This document shows, in pieces, positions 53,532 through 62,239 of a stretch of DNA of 64,000 nucleotides; position 1 is the first letter of the stretch; every line of letters begins with the position of its first letter. The stretch is taken from positions 4,754,096 through 4,818,095 of the forward strand of contig CM001438.1 in NCBI GenBank assembly GCA_000244995.1. Direction: 5' to 3'. The notes below the pieces were generated by a model. It did no database searches and had not been told where the DNA came from. It saw nothing but the letters and a program-made list of their open reading frames with translations. The position numbers and the translations under genes were made by a program. This DNA is from Burkholderiales bacterium JOSHI_001. GTDB taxonomy: Bacteria > Pseudomonadota > Gammaproteobacteria > Burkholderiales > Burkholderiaceae_C.

Positions 53532-54902
53532 TCAAGAAGATGATGCAGCTGAGTTCGGTGGTGGACAGTCAGCATCAGGCGTCCTCAGCAAGGTCAAGCC
53601 AATAGAGGTGACGCCCCCGGCTGAACTCGCAAACGTCTGCCCGCCGTGCATGCGGGCTATAGCAGCGACGATGGCCAAACCCAGCCCGTGGTTCCGATGG
53701 GCTCCGCTGCGTGCCTGGTCACCTCGGAAGAAGCGGTCGAAAAGTCGCGGCAGGTGGCCGGGTGCGATGGTGGCGCCTTGGTTGACTACCGCCAACCGCA
53801 GCGCCCTGGCGTCGCCATCGTCAATGTCGATGCGGATGCACGTCCCCCGGTCAGCGTATCTCGTTGCGTTGGCCAGCAGGTTGGACAGCGCACGCTGCAG
53901 CAGCGACAAGTCGAAATCGCCGGCTGCATCGCCAGCGACCTCGACTTGGAGGTTCGCCTCCTCCAACGCCGCATCGTGATACTCCACCACTTGTCGTACC
54001 AGTCCTGCAAGGCTGGCTGTGGCCACGCGGCGAGCCGAACTGCCACGATCGGCCTGAGACAGAAAGAGCATGTCCTGCACGATGCCCGCCAGACGCTGCA
54101 ACTCCTCCAGGTTCGAGCCCAGCACTTCACGCAGCTCATCGGCACCACGGGCCTTGCGCAAGGCCAGCTCGGTGCTGCCGATCAGGGTTGCCAGCGGGGT
54201 GCACAGTTCATGGGCCACATCGGCATTGAAGCCTTCCAGCTGTTCGTAAGCCAGCGACAGGCGGCCCAACAAGTCATTGAATTGCGCGATAAGCGGCTCG
54301 AGCTCCTCGGCCTGGCCGGAACCATCCAGGCGCCGATGCAAGGTGTCAGCAGCTAACCTGCGTGTCTGCTCCACCAGTTCGCGCACTGGGCGCAAGCCCA
54401 AGCGCACCAAGACAAAGCCACCTGCCGACCCCAAGGCGGCGCCGGTCAACGCGGCGGCCAACAAAGTGAATGCCAACCTGCGCAGCAGTTGGTGATCGTC
54501 AGTGGTGTCCAACGTCAGGACGGCGGTCAGCGGCAGCGGAGCGGGGACCAGCGCAGCCACCTCAAAACGGGCTTCGCGCATGGTGCTCGATGCGCCACTG
54601 GTACGCTGGTAGAAGACGCTGCCGTCCGGCCGCTGAAGCAACAGGCTCAGTTCCTGGTGACCGATGAAAAAGTCATCCAGCTTGTGAGTCAGCACGGCAG
54701 GGTCCTCGCGCGACGCTGGCTCGGTCAGCAGGTGCTGCACCTGAGCCTTTTTCTGCGCCAGTGACTCGGCCTGCCTCGCGTCGAAGCTCATGCGCGTGAC
54801 TGCGTAGACCGCAACGCAGACCACGGAGAGACCCGCCAGGCTCTGCAATGCCAGCCAGATCGACAAACGGCGGCCGAGCGAGCCGGCGCGGCTTCTGCTC
54901 AT
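53532..54902 (-). CDS. Heavy-metal sensor histidine kinase (CzcS/CusS-like)
   Basis: 456 aa. Two helices (about 12-38 and 150-177) bracket a ~110-residue periplasmic sensor. HAMP follows (about 178-220), then the dimerisation H-box with phospho-His231 in FNADVAHELCTPLATL; the usual Arg of HELRTPL is Cys here. N-box LLANATRYADRGT and G-box GNHGLGLAIVAAIA-like sequences are present in the ATPase domain. It overlaps the regulator gene by ATGA (54899-54902). The CzcRS/CusRS type is inferred from the neighbouring efflux operon. Confidence 0.87.
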   Translation of the reverse strand: MSRSRAGSLGRRLSIWLALQSLAGLSVVCVAVYAVTRMSFDARQAESLAQKKAQVQHLLTEPASREDPAVLTHKLDDFFIGHQELSLLLQRPDGSVFYQRTSGASSTMREARFEVAALVPAPLPLTAVLTLDTTDDHQLLRRLAFTLLAAALTGAALGSAGGFVLVRLGLRPVRELVEQTRRLAADTLHRRLDGSGQAEELEPLIAQFNDLLGRLSLAYEQLEGFNADVAHELCTPLATLIGSTELALRKARGADELREVLGSNLEELQRLAGIVQDMLFLSQADRGSSARRVATASLAGLVRQVVEYHDAALEEANLQVEVAGDAAGDFDLSLLQRALSNLLANATRYADRGTCIRIDIDDGDARALRLAVVNQGATIAPGHLPRLFDRFFRGDQARSGAHRNHGLGLAIVAAIARMHGGQTFASSAGGVTSIGLTLLRTPDADCPPPNSAASSS

Positions 54903-55585
54903 TCGTCGCGCGCCTCCAATACGTAGCCCATGCCCCGCGCCGTGTGCAGCAAGGTGCGCTCGAAAGGTGCATCAAGCTTGCCGCGCAATCTGCGCACAGC
55001 CACGTCGATGACGTTGGTGGCGCTGTCGAAGTTGATATCCCACACTTGCTCGGCAATTTCGGTGCGGGACAGCACCTCTCCTTGGCGCCGCAGCAGCAGT
55101 GTGAGCAGAACAAACTCCTTGGCTGTGAGATCGAGCCTTCGCCCGGCCCGGGTGGCCTTGCGCCGAACAAGATCCAACTCCAAATCAGCCAGGACGAGGA
55201 TCGTTGCGTCGTCCGATTCGCGCGTTGGTCGCGCTCGGCGCAGCAGCACCTGTATCCGCGCCACGAGTTCGGAGAACGCAAACGGCTTGAGCAGGTAGTC
55301 ATCCGCCCCGGCCTGCAGGCCCTTGACGCGGTCTTCCACACGCTGGCGCGCCGTGAGCATCAGCACGGGGGTTTGCTTGCTCAGCCGCAGGGCCGCTAGT
55401 ACCCCAAGCCCGTCGATGCCGGGCAGCATGCTGTCCAGCACGATCAGGTCATGGTGACCTTGCATCGCCAGGTGCAGGCCGTCGACGCCGTTGTGCGCGA
55501 GTTCCACAACATAGCCTTCTTCGCCAAGCCCCTTGCGCAGGTACTCGGCCAGCTTGATCTCGTCTTCGACCACCAGCAGTTTCAT
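54899..55585 (-). CDS. OmpR-family metal response regulator (CzcR/CopR-like)
   Basis: 228 aa. Receiver domain with phospho-acceptor Asp51 (LIVLDSMLPGIDG) and Lys in LLKPF; C-terminal winged-helix OmpR domain with LTAKEFVLLTLLLRRQGEVLSRTEIAEQVWDINFDSATNVIDVAVRRLRGKLD, close to CzcR/CopR/IrlR. Start at 55585 gives MKLLVVEDE; an upstream in-frame codon would add MPVEVLTN. It is first of the two-gene leftward operon and divergent from a DUF4148 gene across 154 bp. Confidence 0.9.
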   Translation of the reverse strand: MKLLVVEDEIKLAEYLRKGLGEEGYVVELAHNGVDGLHLAMQGHHDLIVLDSMLPGIDGLGVLAALRLSKQTPVLMLTARQRVEDRVKGLQAGADDYLLKPFAFSELVARIQVLLRRARPTRESDDATILVLADLELDLVRRKATRAGRRLDLTAKEFVLLTLLLRRQGEVLSRTEIAEQVWDINFDSATNVIDVAVRRLRGKLDAPFERTLLHTARGMGYVLEARDE

Positions 55586-55679
55586 GTTCGTCAAGACTTC
55601 AACTGGCACGGCCCGTACATGGCCGTTCTGTCATGTGTTGGACCCATCTTTGTTGGGGCCGGATTTCTAAAGTCATGGT

Positions 55680-55695
55680 CATGCCATCAGGCATG
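55680..55695. promoter_or_regulatory. Inverted repeat in the regulator/DUF4148 divergent region
   Basis: CATGCC-ATCA-GGCATG (6-bp arms) lies in the 154-bp divergent gap between the response regulator and the DUF4148 gene. A regulator operator is possible; no typical CzcR box was recognised. Confidence 0.35.
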
Positions 55696-55739
55696 CCGCG
55701 ACGCAGGGTCGACGGCCACTTCTTCAAGGAACCTGGACC

Positions 55740-56075
55740 ATGAACTTCCGTAACCACGTTGCTATGCCTCTCATTACCCTGGCGCTGACACTGCCGGTGC
55801 TGGCTCAGGCCAATTCGCTGTACCACCCAGCCTCCAACGAAAGGGGATACACCGAGCACCCCGACCACTGGAAGAGCACCAAGACCCGCGCCGAAGTGCT
55901 GGCTGAGGTCGATGCCGCGCGGAAAGACGGCACCCTGGTGCTGATCCAGCGCGGGGCACCGCTTCCGCAAAAGTCCACCGGTCCCGCGAAGACCCGCCAG
56001 CAGGTGATCGACGAGATGCTCAACGAGCCCGCCGATGCCCGTCGCGCGCGCCTGGCGCTTCAGACCGGCGGTTGA
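55740..56075 (+). CDS. DUF4148 periplasmic protein
   Basis: 111 aa. Signal peptide (1-25, VAMPLITLALTLPVLAQAN) and a DUF4148 domain with TRAEVLAEVDAARKDGTL and TRQQVIDEMLN repeats. Common in Burkholderiales beside metal-response two-component genes. Function unknown. It is transcribed away from the response regulator, so it is probably part of the same metal response. Confidence 0.8.
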   Translation: MNFRNHVAMPLITLALTLPVLAQANSLYHPASNERGYTEHPDHWKSTKTRAEVLAEVDAARKDGTLVLIQRGAPLPQKSTGPAKTRQQVIDEMLNEPADARRARLALQTGG

Positions 56076-56089
56076 CACCCTGTCATTCC

Positions 56090-56344
56090 TCACCGCTCGC
56101 GCGGGTCACCAGACTCTGGTGGCCCGCGCTTGCCTTTAGCTTTGCCCGCGGCAGCCCGGCGGCCGGCTGCCAATCTCACACTCAACGACTGACTGTAGGC
56201 AGGCTTGGGCGCGATCTTGGGCGGCGGATGCGCCCGCCGCCATCGTTTCCACAAGGCGAACAGCACAAGGGCGACGAGCACGACGGCAATCCAGATCCAC
56301 AGCATGAACTGCGCGATGTCCGCATCCGGAATCCGCTTTTGCAT
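56090..56344 (-). CDS. Small single-helix membrane protein, unknown
   Basis: 84 aa. One strong helix (FMLWIWIAVVLVALVLFALW) followed by a very basic tail (KRWRRAHPPPKIAPKP...RRAAAGKAKGKRG). It ends 14 bp from the DUF4148 stop and starts 14 bp after the next gene, so it may belong to that leftward transcript. No family recognised. Confidence 0.5.
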   Translation of the reverse strand: MQKRIPDADIAQFMLWIWIAVVLVALVLFALWKRWRRAHPPPKIAPKPAYSQSLSVRLAAGRRAAAGKAKGKRGPPESGDPRER

Positions 56345-56358
56345 GGCGGGTCGTCAAA

Positions 56359-56913
56359 TCAGCCGATATCGGCCACCAGGCGCAACCCCAGAGCGCGCGC
56401 ACGCGATCCCGCTGGGTCCCCGATTTCCAATCGGTAGCTGCTGCCCCACGACCAGACCGAACCGATCAGTTCGATGAACACCACCTCGCCCGCCTTACCG
56501 GTGACGTCGAGGGCCGTGCTGCCCTCGTCCCAGTCTGCAGCCAGCGTGTGTGAGCCTGGTTTGAGCCGCAATCGCACGAACGAGTCAGGCACCGTCACGA
56601 TGACCGAACCAAGGTCGGGTTTGAGCCGAACGACGTTCCTGGCATCCCCCCAGCGCTTGCGTACGACGTAGATGGTCAGCAGGCCGGGCGCAGCTTGGAA
56701 CTGCTTGGCTTCTGCCTCGGCCTGCTCAGACGGGATGGGCGCAGTGGTGCAGGTGAGCTTGCGGCTGTGCCATTTGCCGATGGCATGGCAGTAGGTCCCG
56801 TCGGCGTTGGCTGGGCGCACGGGCTTGCTCATACAGCCTGCCAGGGGAACCAACCCGACCGCCAACAAGCCGGTCAGCACACCTCTGCGTTGGTTCAGGA
56901 GGGATTGGCCCAT
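56359..56913 (-). CDS. DUF2846-like lipoprotein
   Basis: 184 aa. Lipoprotein signal with LVPLAGC (Cys27). The C-terminal ~115 residues resemble DUF2846: TIYVVRKRWGDARNVVRLKPDLGSVIVTV, a PGSHTL turn and GKAGEVVFIELIGS. Function unknown. It lies 12 bp after the next upstream gene (56926) in the leftward run. Confidence 0.65.
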   Translation of the reverse strand: MGQSLLNQRRGVLTGLLAVGLVPLAGCMSKPVRPANADGTYCHAIGKWHSRKLTCTTAPIPSEQAEAEAKQFQAAPGLLTIYVVRKRWGDARNVVRLKPDLGSVIVTVPDSFVRLRLKPGSHTLAADWDEGSTALDVTGKAGEVVFIELIGSVWSWGSSYRLEIGDPAGSRARALGLRLVADIG

Positions 56914-56925
56914 GGCTAGACCCCT

Positions 56926-57306
56926 TTACTTGAGTGCGAAACGCACAGTGCCAGCGGGCTTGCCGCCGATGGTGACGACGGCGACGGCCTTGGTGCCCGG
57001 CCCGACCTTGAAGCTGCCAGTGGCTTCCAACTTGTCGCCCGCCGGCTTCAGTTCAACCTCCTGCTTCTCGGTGCCGTTCAGCAAGGTCAGCTTGGCGCTG
57101 GCCTTGCTCACGTCGGCGGGCTTGCCGTGGTCGCGCAGGTGCAGCTGGATGGCGGCGGGCTTGGCCACCAGTTCGTAGTCCATGTCCTTGACCTCGACGA
57201 CCACGCCGCCGTGCATGGGCTTGTGCTCGTGGCTGTGGTCGCCGGCGGCAAGAGCCGAACCGGCCAGGGTCAGTGCCAGGGCGGCGAGGAGGGCTTGCTT
57301 TTTCAT
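56926..57306 (-). CDS. His-rich periplasmic accessory protein of the efflux operon
   Basis: 126 aa. Signal peptide (1-20, QALLAALALTLAGSALA) then GDHSHEHKPMHGG, a metal-binding-type histidine cluster, and a beta-rich domain. It lies 65 bp downstream of czcA on the same strand. Similar small proteins accompany czc/cus-type RND operons and may deliver or sense metal. I assign no name. Confidence 0.65.
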   Translation of the reverse strand: MKKQALLAALALTLAGSALAAGDHSHEHKPMHGGVVVEVKDMDYELVAKPAAIQLHLRDHGKPADVSKASAKLTLLNGTEKQEVELKPAGDKLEATGSFKVGPGTKAVAVVTIGGKPAGTVRFALK

Positions 57307-57371
57307 GAGAGTCCTTTCAAGAGATCACGTTGGTGAAAAGGAGGTGGCGGGCGAGCCCGCCACCGGAGGAA

Positions 57372-60300
57372 TCAAAGAGCCTCGGCGTCCTTGCTGTCCA
57401 TCAGCGCCGCAGCAGGTTTGCGGCCGAAGAGCCAGAACATTGCCGGCGTGAGGAAGGTGTCGAGCAGGGTGGAGCTGATCAGGCCGGAGAAGATGACCAC
57501 CGCCACCGGGTGCAGCACCTCGGTGCCGGGCTGCTCAGCTTCGAACAACAGCGGCGCCAGTGCAAAGGCGGTCACCAAGGCCGTCATCAGCACCGGGCTC
57601 AACCGCTCCAGCGAGCCGCGCAAGATCATCTTGTGGTCGAAGTTCTCACCCTCGAAGCGCATCAGGTTGATGTAGTGGCTGACCTTGAGGATGCCGTTGC
57701 GCACCGAGATGCCGGCCAGGGTGATGAAGCCCACCAGCGCGGCCACGCTCAGCGGCTGGCCCGACAGCCACAGGCCGATCACCGCGCCCACCAGCGCCAA
57801 GGGGATATTCACCATGATCAGCGCGGCGAGCACGCCCGACTTGTAGCGGCTGAACAGCACCACGAACATCAGCGTCAGCGACACGATGCTCAGCAGGCCG
57901 ACCAGACGCGAGGCTTCCTCCTGCGCCTGGAACTGGCCGCCCAGGGTGATGAAGTAACCCTCGGGCAACTTGGTATCGGCCACCACGGCGCGGATGTCGG
58001 CCACGATCTCTGACAAGGCCCGGCCGGAGGCGTTGGCCGACAACACGATGCGCCGCTTGCCATCGTCGCGGCTGATCTGGTTAGGGCCGTCACCGTCTTC
58101 GATGGTGGCGATCTTGGACAGCGGGATGCGGCCACTGGGCGTCTCGATCAGGATCTTGCCCAGGCCTTCCACCGAGCGCGCCGATTCCGGCACGCGCACC
58201 ACCAGCGCAAACCGCCGGCTGCCTTCGACGATCTGCGTGATCTTCTCGCCTTCGACCAGGTTCTGCAGCGTGGCCAGCACCTGGGGTGCTGGCACACCGT
58301 ACTGGGCGGCTGCGGCATAGTCCACCCGTACCTTGATCTGCGGCGCCAGTACCTGCTTTTCGATCTGCAGGTCGGCGACGCCAGGGATGGCGGCTAGCTT
58401 GGCGCGCAACACGTCGGCCTGACCGCGCAAGGCGTCCAGATCCTCGCCGAAGATCTTGATCGCGATCTGCGAGCGCACGCCCGAGAGCATGTGGTCGATA
58501 CGGTGCGAGATGGGCTGACCGATCTCCAGGGCGGCAGGCATGTTGACCAGGCGCGCGCGGATGTCGGCCTTGATCTCGTCCATGGTCCGCGTCAGCTCGG
58601 CCGTGGGTTTAAGGCCCACATCCAGCTCGCTGACGTGCACGCCTTCAGCGTGTTCGTCCAGCTCTGCGCGGCCGCTGCGCCGGCCGACGTGCGTGACCTC
58701 GGGCACCTGGCGCACCAGCACTTCAGCCTGGCGGGCCAGGGCCGAGGTCTCTGCAAGGGTGACACCGGGATTCAGGCGCAGACCGATCAGCAGGGTGCCT
58801 TCGTTGAAGGGCGGCAAGAAGGTGGTGGGGAAAAACGGCACGGCCGCCATCGCCACCACCACAGCCGCACCCGCCGCAGTCAACGCTGCCTTCGGCGCAT
58901 TCAGCACCGATTGCAACGACGACTGATAACCCGATTTGAGCCAGCGCAACATCTTGGTGTCGCCGTGGTCCAGGTTCTTCATGCGTGGCAGCAGGTAGAA
59001 GCTGAGCACCGGGGTCACCGTCACCGAGACGATCAGCGAGGCCAGCGTCGAGACGATGAACGCGATGCCCAGCGGCACGAAGAGTTTGCCTTCAAGCCCC
59101 GGCAGCGCGAACAGCGGGATGAAGACCAGCACGATGATCACCGTGGCGTACAGGATGGCCGAGCGCACCTCCATCGTGGCGTGGGCCACCACCTCCAGCG
59201 GGTGGAGGCGCGAGGTGGGATGCTTGGTGCGGTCTTCCTTCAAGCGCCGCAGCACGTTCTCCACGCCAACCACCGCGTCGTCGACCAGACCACCGATGGC
59301 GATGGCCAGGCCGCCCAGCGTCATGGTGTTGATCGACAGTCCGAAGTAGCGGAAGACCAGGGCCGTGATGAAGATGGACACCGGAATCGCGGTCAGGGCG
59401 ATGATGGTGGGCCGCAGTGTGCCGAGGAAGAAGAACAGGATCACGGCCACGAACACTGACGCGCCGATCAGCTTGCCTTGCAGCGTGGTGATCGAGGCCT
59501 CGATGAAACTGGCCTGCCGGAAAGTGACCTTGGGCGCCTCCATGCCGGCCGGCAGCGAGGTCTTGAGGCCCGCCAGCGCTTCTTCGATGTTGCGCGTCAG
59601 CGCGATGGTGTCAGCCGAGGGTTGCTTCTGGATGCCCAGGATCACGGCCGGCTTGCCCTCGAAGCCCGCATCACCCCGCTTGGTGGCCGCCGCAAAGGTC
59701 ACCTCGGCAACCTGGCGCATCAGGATGGGCTGGCCATTCTTGGCCGTGAGGGCCAGGTTCTTCAGGTCGTCCAGCTTGGACGTGCGGCCCAGGTTGCGGA
59801 TCAGGTATTCACGCCCGTTCAGCTCCAGAAAGCCGCCCGAGGTGTTGCTGGAATAGCCTTTGAGCGCGGCCTCCATCTGCTCGTGGCTGATACCCAGCTC
59901 GGCCATTCGCACGGTATTGGGCTGCACCTGGAACTGCCGCACCTCGCCACCGATGGGAATGACCTGCGCCACCCCCTGCACCGACAGCAGTCGGGGGCGC
60001 AGCACCCAGTCGGCGTATTCGCGCACGGCCATCGCCGAAATCTTGCTCGTGTCCACCGGAATGGCGATCTGCATGATCTCGCCCATGATCGAGCTGATCG
60101 GACCCATGCGCGGCAGTACGCCTTCAGCTAGGCCTTCTTCCATCGACGCCAAACGCTCACTCACGAGCTGTCGGGCGCGGAAGATGTCGGTGTTCCAGTT
60201 GAAGGTGACGTAGATGAAGGACAAGCCGGCCGAGGAGACCGAGCGGATCGTCTCCACGCCTGGCAGCCCGTTCATCGTGGTTTCCAGTGGAAAGGTGATG

Positions 60301-60491
60301 AGTTGCTCCACTTCCTCGGCGGCCATGCCGCCCGCCTCGGTGACGATGGTCACGGTGGGCTTGTTGAGGTCAGGGAAGACATCCACCGGCGTGCGTGACA
60401 GCGTGAACGCGCCGTAGGCCATCAGCACCACGCTGGCGATGATCACCAGCAGCCGGTTGCCGAGGCTGTTGTCGAGTAGCCACTTGAACAT
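57372..60491 (-). CDS. czcA: Heavy-metal RND efflux pump, CzcA/CusA-type
   Basis: 1039 aa. Inner-membrane proton-driven pump, two large periplasmic loops and 12 helices, first helix NRLLVIIASVVLMAYGAF. The TM4 motif reads AIGGLVDDAVVGVEN (398-412). In the Co/Zn/Cd (HME1) type it begins DFG...; here the first Asp is Ala, while Asp404 and Glu411 remain. So substrate class is uncertain despite the czcI/czcC context. CzcB is 1 bp upstream, so the genes are translationally coupled. Length is typical. Confidence 0.88.
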   Translation of the reverse strand: MFKWLLDNSLGNRLLVIIASVVLMAYGAFTLSRTPVDVFPDLNKPTVTIVTEAGGMAAEEVEQLITFPLETTMNGLPGVETIRSVSSAGLSFIYVTFNWNTDIFRARQLVSERLASMEEGLAEGVLPRMGPISSIMGEIMQIAIPVDTSKISAMAVREYADWVLRPRLLSVQGVAQVIPIGGEVRQFQVQPNTVRMAELGISHEQMEAALKGYSSNTSGGFLELNGREYLIRNLGRTSKLDDLKNLALTAKNGQPILMRQVAEVTFAAATKRGDAGFEGKPAVILGIQKQPSADTIALTRNIEEALAGLKTSLPAGMEAPKVTFRQASFIEASITTLQGKLIGASVFVAVILFFFLGTLRPTIIALTAIPVSIFITALVFRYFGLSINTMTLGGLAIAIGGLVDDAVVGVENVLRRLKEDRTKHPTSRLHPLEVVAHATMEVRSAILYATVIIVLVFIPLFALPGLEGKLFVPLGIAFIVSTLASLIVSVTVTPVLSFYLLPRMKNLDHGDTKMLRWLKSGYQSSLQSVLNAPKAALTAAGAAVVVAMAAVPFFPTTFLPPFNEGTLLIGLRLNPGVTLAETSALARQAEVLVRQVPEVTHVGRRSGRAELDEHAEGVHVSELDVGLKPTAELTRTMDEIKADIRARLVNMPAALEIGQPISHRIDHMLSGVRSQIAIKIFGEDLDALRGQADVLRAKLAAIPGVADLQIEKQVLAPQIKVRVDYAAAAQYGVPAPQVLATLQNLVEGEKITQIVEGSRRFALVVRVPESARSVEGLGKILIETPSGRIPLSKIATIEDGDGPNQISRDDGKRRIVLSANASGRALSEIVADIRAVVADTKLPEGYFITLGGQFQAQEEASRLVGLLSIVSLTLMFVVLFSRYKSGVLAALIMVNIPLALVGAVIGLWLSGQPLSVAALVGFITLAGISVRNGILKVSHYINLMRFEGENFDHKMILRGSLERLSPVLMTALVTAFALAPLLFEAEQPGTEVLHPVAVVIFSGLISSTLLDTFLTPAMFWLFGRKPAAALMDSKDAEAL

Positions 60492-60492
60492 G

Positions 60493-61620
60493 TCAGCGCA
60501 CCTGGTTGATCAAGGTGGCCCCTTGCGTGGCCACGCGGTCGCCCGCCTTCAGGCCTGTCGTCACCGACACGCTGATGCCGTCCAACGACTCCGTCGTCAC
60601 GGTGCGGGGCTCGAAGCGTTCTGGCCCCGCCTTGACCCAGACAATCGTCTGGTTGGCCGGGTTCTTCATCAACGAGGCGACCGGGACCGCCAGACCTTTG
60701 ACCTTGTCCTTGGTCTGCACGAACACGCGCACCGGCTGGCCAACGGCCAGACTGTCAAGGGCTGCACCCTGGGCACGGAAGCCCAGCGGAAGCGCTTGCT
60801 CACGCAGACTGCGTGCAGCACCGGTGAATTCCAGAGGCACACGCTTGTCGCCAATGGCCAGCGTTGCGCTGCCGACGTTGGCGGCAAGCGCCGGATCAAA
60901 GGTCATGGCTTCGATGCGCAAACGACTTGGGTCGACGATCTCAAAGACCAGTTCGCGCGCATCGACCACCTGGCCCGCCACCACATGTGCCGAGGCGATG
61001 ACGCCCGACACAGGGGCCACCAGGGCTTCACGGGTGGCCAGCCCGCCACCGATGGCGGCAATGCGCCCGGTCAGGCTGGCTGATTCGCTCTCGGCGGCCT
61101 CGATGTCCTTTCGCGGCACCGTGTCCGCCAGCTCCTTCAGACGCGCCACGCGCTTGTCTGCCAACGACTTGGCGGCCAGCAGCTCGGCCAGTTGCGACGA
61201 CTGGTTGGACCGCTCGATGGGTGCCGTCGAGGGAACGACATAGGCAAGCACCTCGCCTTTGCGCACTGCCTGGCCGGCATTGGGCAGACCGCGCGGGCCG
61301 GGCTCGATGCGACCGGCGTTCAGCGGCTGCACCTTGCCGCCGGCGTTCGGGTCCATCAGCACCTTGCCGGCCAGCTCTACCGAGCGTGGCAGCTCGGCAT
61401 CCGCCGTGCTTAGAACGCGCACGCCCAGTTGGCGTTGCGCAGGCTTGGGCAGGAAGACGCTGCCGTCAGGCAGGCGCTGCGGCCCGTTGGCGCTGGGCGC
61501 GGAACCCCCCCCCCCATGGTCATGGCCTTCGCCGGCTCGGGCCAGCGGCGTTGCGCACAACACCACCACGCTGGCCAGGACGCCCAGCCGCAGTTGCTTC
61601 GGAATCAAGACGCGCTTCAT
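60493..61620 (-). CDS. czcB: RND efflux periplasmic adaptor (CzcB-type)
   Basis: 375 aa. Signal peptide (about 1-29, LGVLASVVVLCATPLARAG), then EGHDHGGGG, a metal-binding-like motif. The adaptor body has the lipoyl halves (GRIEPGPRG...VRKGEVLAYVV; ATREALVAPVSGVIASAHVVAG), a helical hairpin (SSQLAELLAAKSLADKRVARLKELAD) and C-terminal barrel. The GGGG codons contain an uninterrupted run of 11 G. Start at 61620 is chosen for the signal peptide and its ATGA overlap with the gene upstream (61617-61620). Confidence 0.88.
   Translation of the reverse strand: MKRVLIPKQLRLGVLASVVVLCATPLARAGEGHDHGGGGSAPSANGPQRLPDGSVFLPKPAQRQLGVRVLSTADAELPRSVELAGKVLMDPNAGGKVQPLNAGRIEPGPRGLPNAGQAVRKGEVLAYVVPSTAPIERSNQSSQLAELLAAKSLADKRVARLKELADTVPRKDIEAAESESASLTGRIAAIGGGLATREALVAPVSGVIASAHVVAGQVVDARELVFEIVDPSRLRIEAMTFDPALAANVGSATLAIGDKRVPLEFTGAARSLREQALPLGFRAQGAALDSLAVGQPVRVFVQTKDKVKGLAVPVASLMKNPANQTIVWVKAGPERFEPRTVTTESLDGISVSVTTGLKAGDRVATQGATLINQVR
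61505..61515 (-). repeat. G11 mononucleotide tract in czcB
   Basis: A run of 11 C on the plus strand (11 G in the coding strand) lies directly behind the signal peptide codons of czcB. Slippage by one base would shift the frame and switch the gene off. Confidence 0.8.
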
Positions 61621-62177
61621 GCTGCACTCCCCATGCGAACCTGGCGCGAGCGCATCACACGCCGGCCCACCGTCAGCATCACCACCAGCGCAGCGATGCC
61701 CCCTAACGCCCAGCCGGCGTACTCCTTCCACGAATGGCTGTGCTCGGCCTCGTCGGCATGCGCCGCTTCATGGATGTCGAGCTCTCCGGCCAGAAGGTCG
61801 CTGTCGGCTCCGGCCGTCACCGTGGCCGTGATTGGAAGCGCACCGGGCTTGGGCGCTTCAGGCAACACGACTTCGAACTCGTCGCTGCCTTGCTTGGCAG
61901 CCTTGAACTTCTTGCCGGCGACCTCGAGTTCGATCTGTGCTTCGGTGACCGGGCTGTTGTCAGTGGCTCGGTCCAGGTAGAGCGTGATCTGCTTGCCGTT
62001 GAGCACGCCCACCAGCTCGAACACATCCGACGAGGCAGCGAACCTGGGCAGGGCAGGCCCTGTAGCCGCAGGCGCGGCGGCACCGTGGTCGTGGCCGTCA
62101 CCTGCCAAGGCCCGCAGCGGTGTCAGGAAGAGAAGGGCTGCAAGCGGGATCGCAGCCAGAGGGGGAAAGTGTTTCAT
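61617..62177 (-). CDS. His-rich, membrane-anchored periplasmic accessory protein between czcC and czcB
   Basis: 186 aa. Signal peptide (1-25) then GDGHDHG, a beta-rich domain (ELVGVLNGKQITLYLDRA...IELEVAGKKFKAAKQ), a second His cluster (HEAAHADEAEHSHS) and a C-terminal helix (WALGGIAALVVMLTVG). It overlaps czcB by 4 nt (ATGA). Similar proteins occur between czcC and czcB in betaproteobacterial HME-RND operons. A metallochaperone role is an inference. Confidence 0.7.
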   Translation of the reverse strand: MKHFPPLAAIPLAALLFLTPLRALAGDGHDHGAAAPAATGPALPRFAASSDVFELVGVLNGKQITLYLDRATDNSPVTEAQIELEVAGKKFKAAKQGSDEFEVVLPEAPKPGALPITATVTAGADSDLLAGELDIHEAAHADEAEHSHSWKEYAGWALGGIAALVVMLTVGRRVMRSRQVRMGSAA

Positions 62178-62239
62178 GGGGAATTTTCCAAAGTCGTTGT
62201 TCGATGGCTCGCACGGCAGCAGCAGCGCTGGGAGGGCCC

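Noticed and set aside
61209-61831. Several plus-strand frames across czcB
   Set aside because: Shadows of the minus-strand efflux operon.
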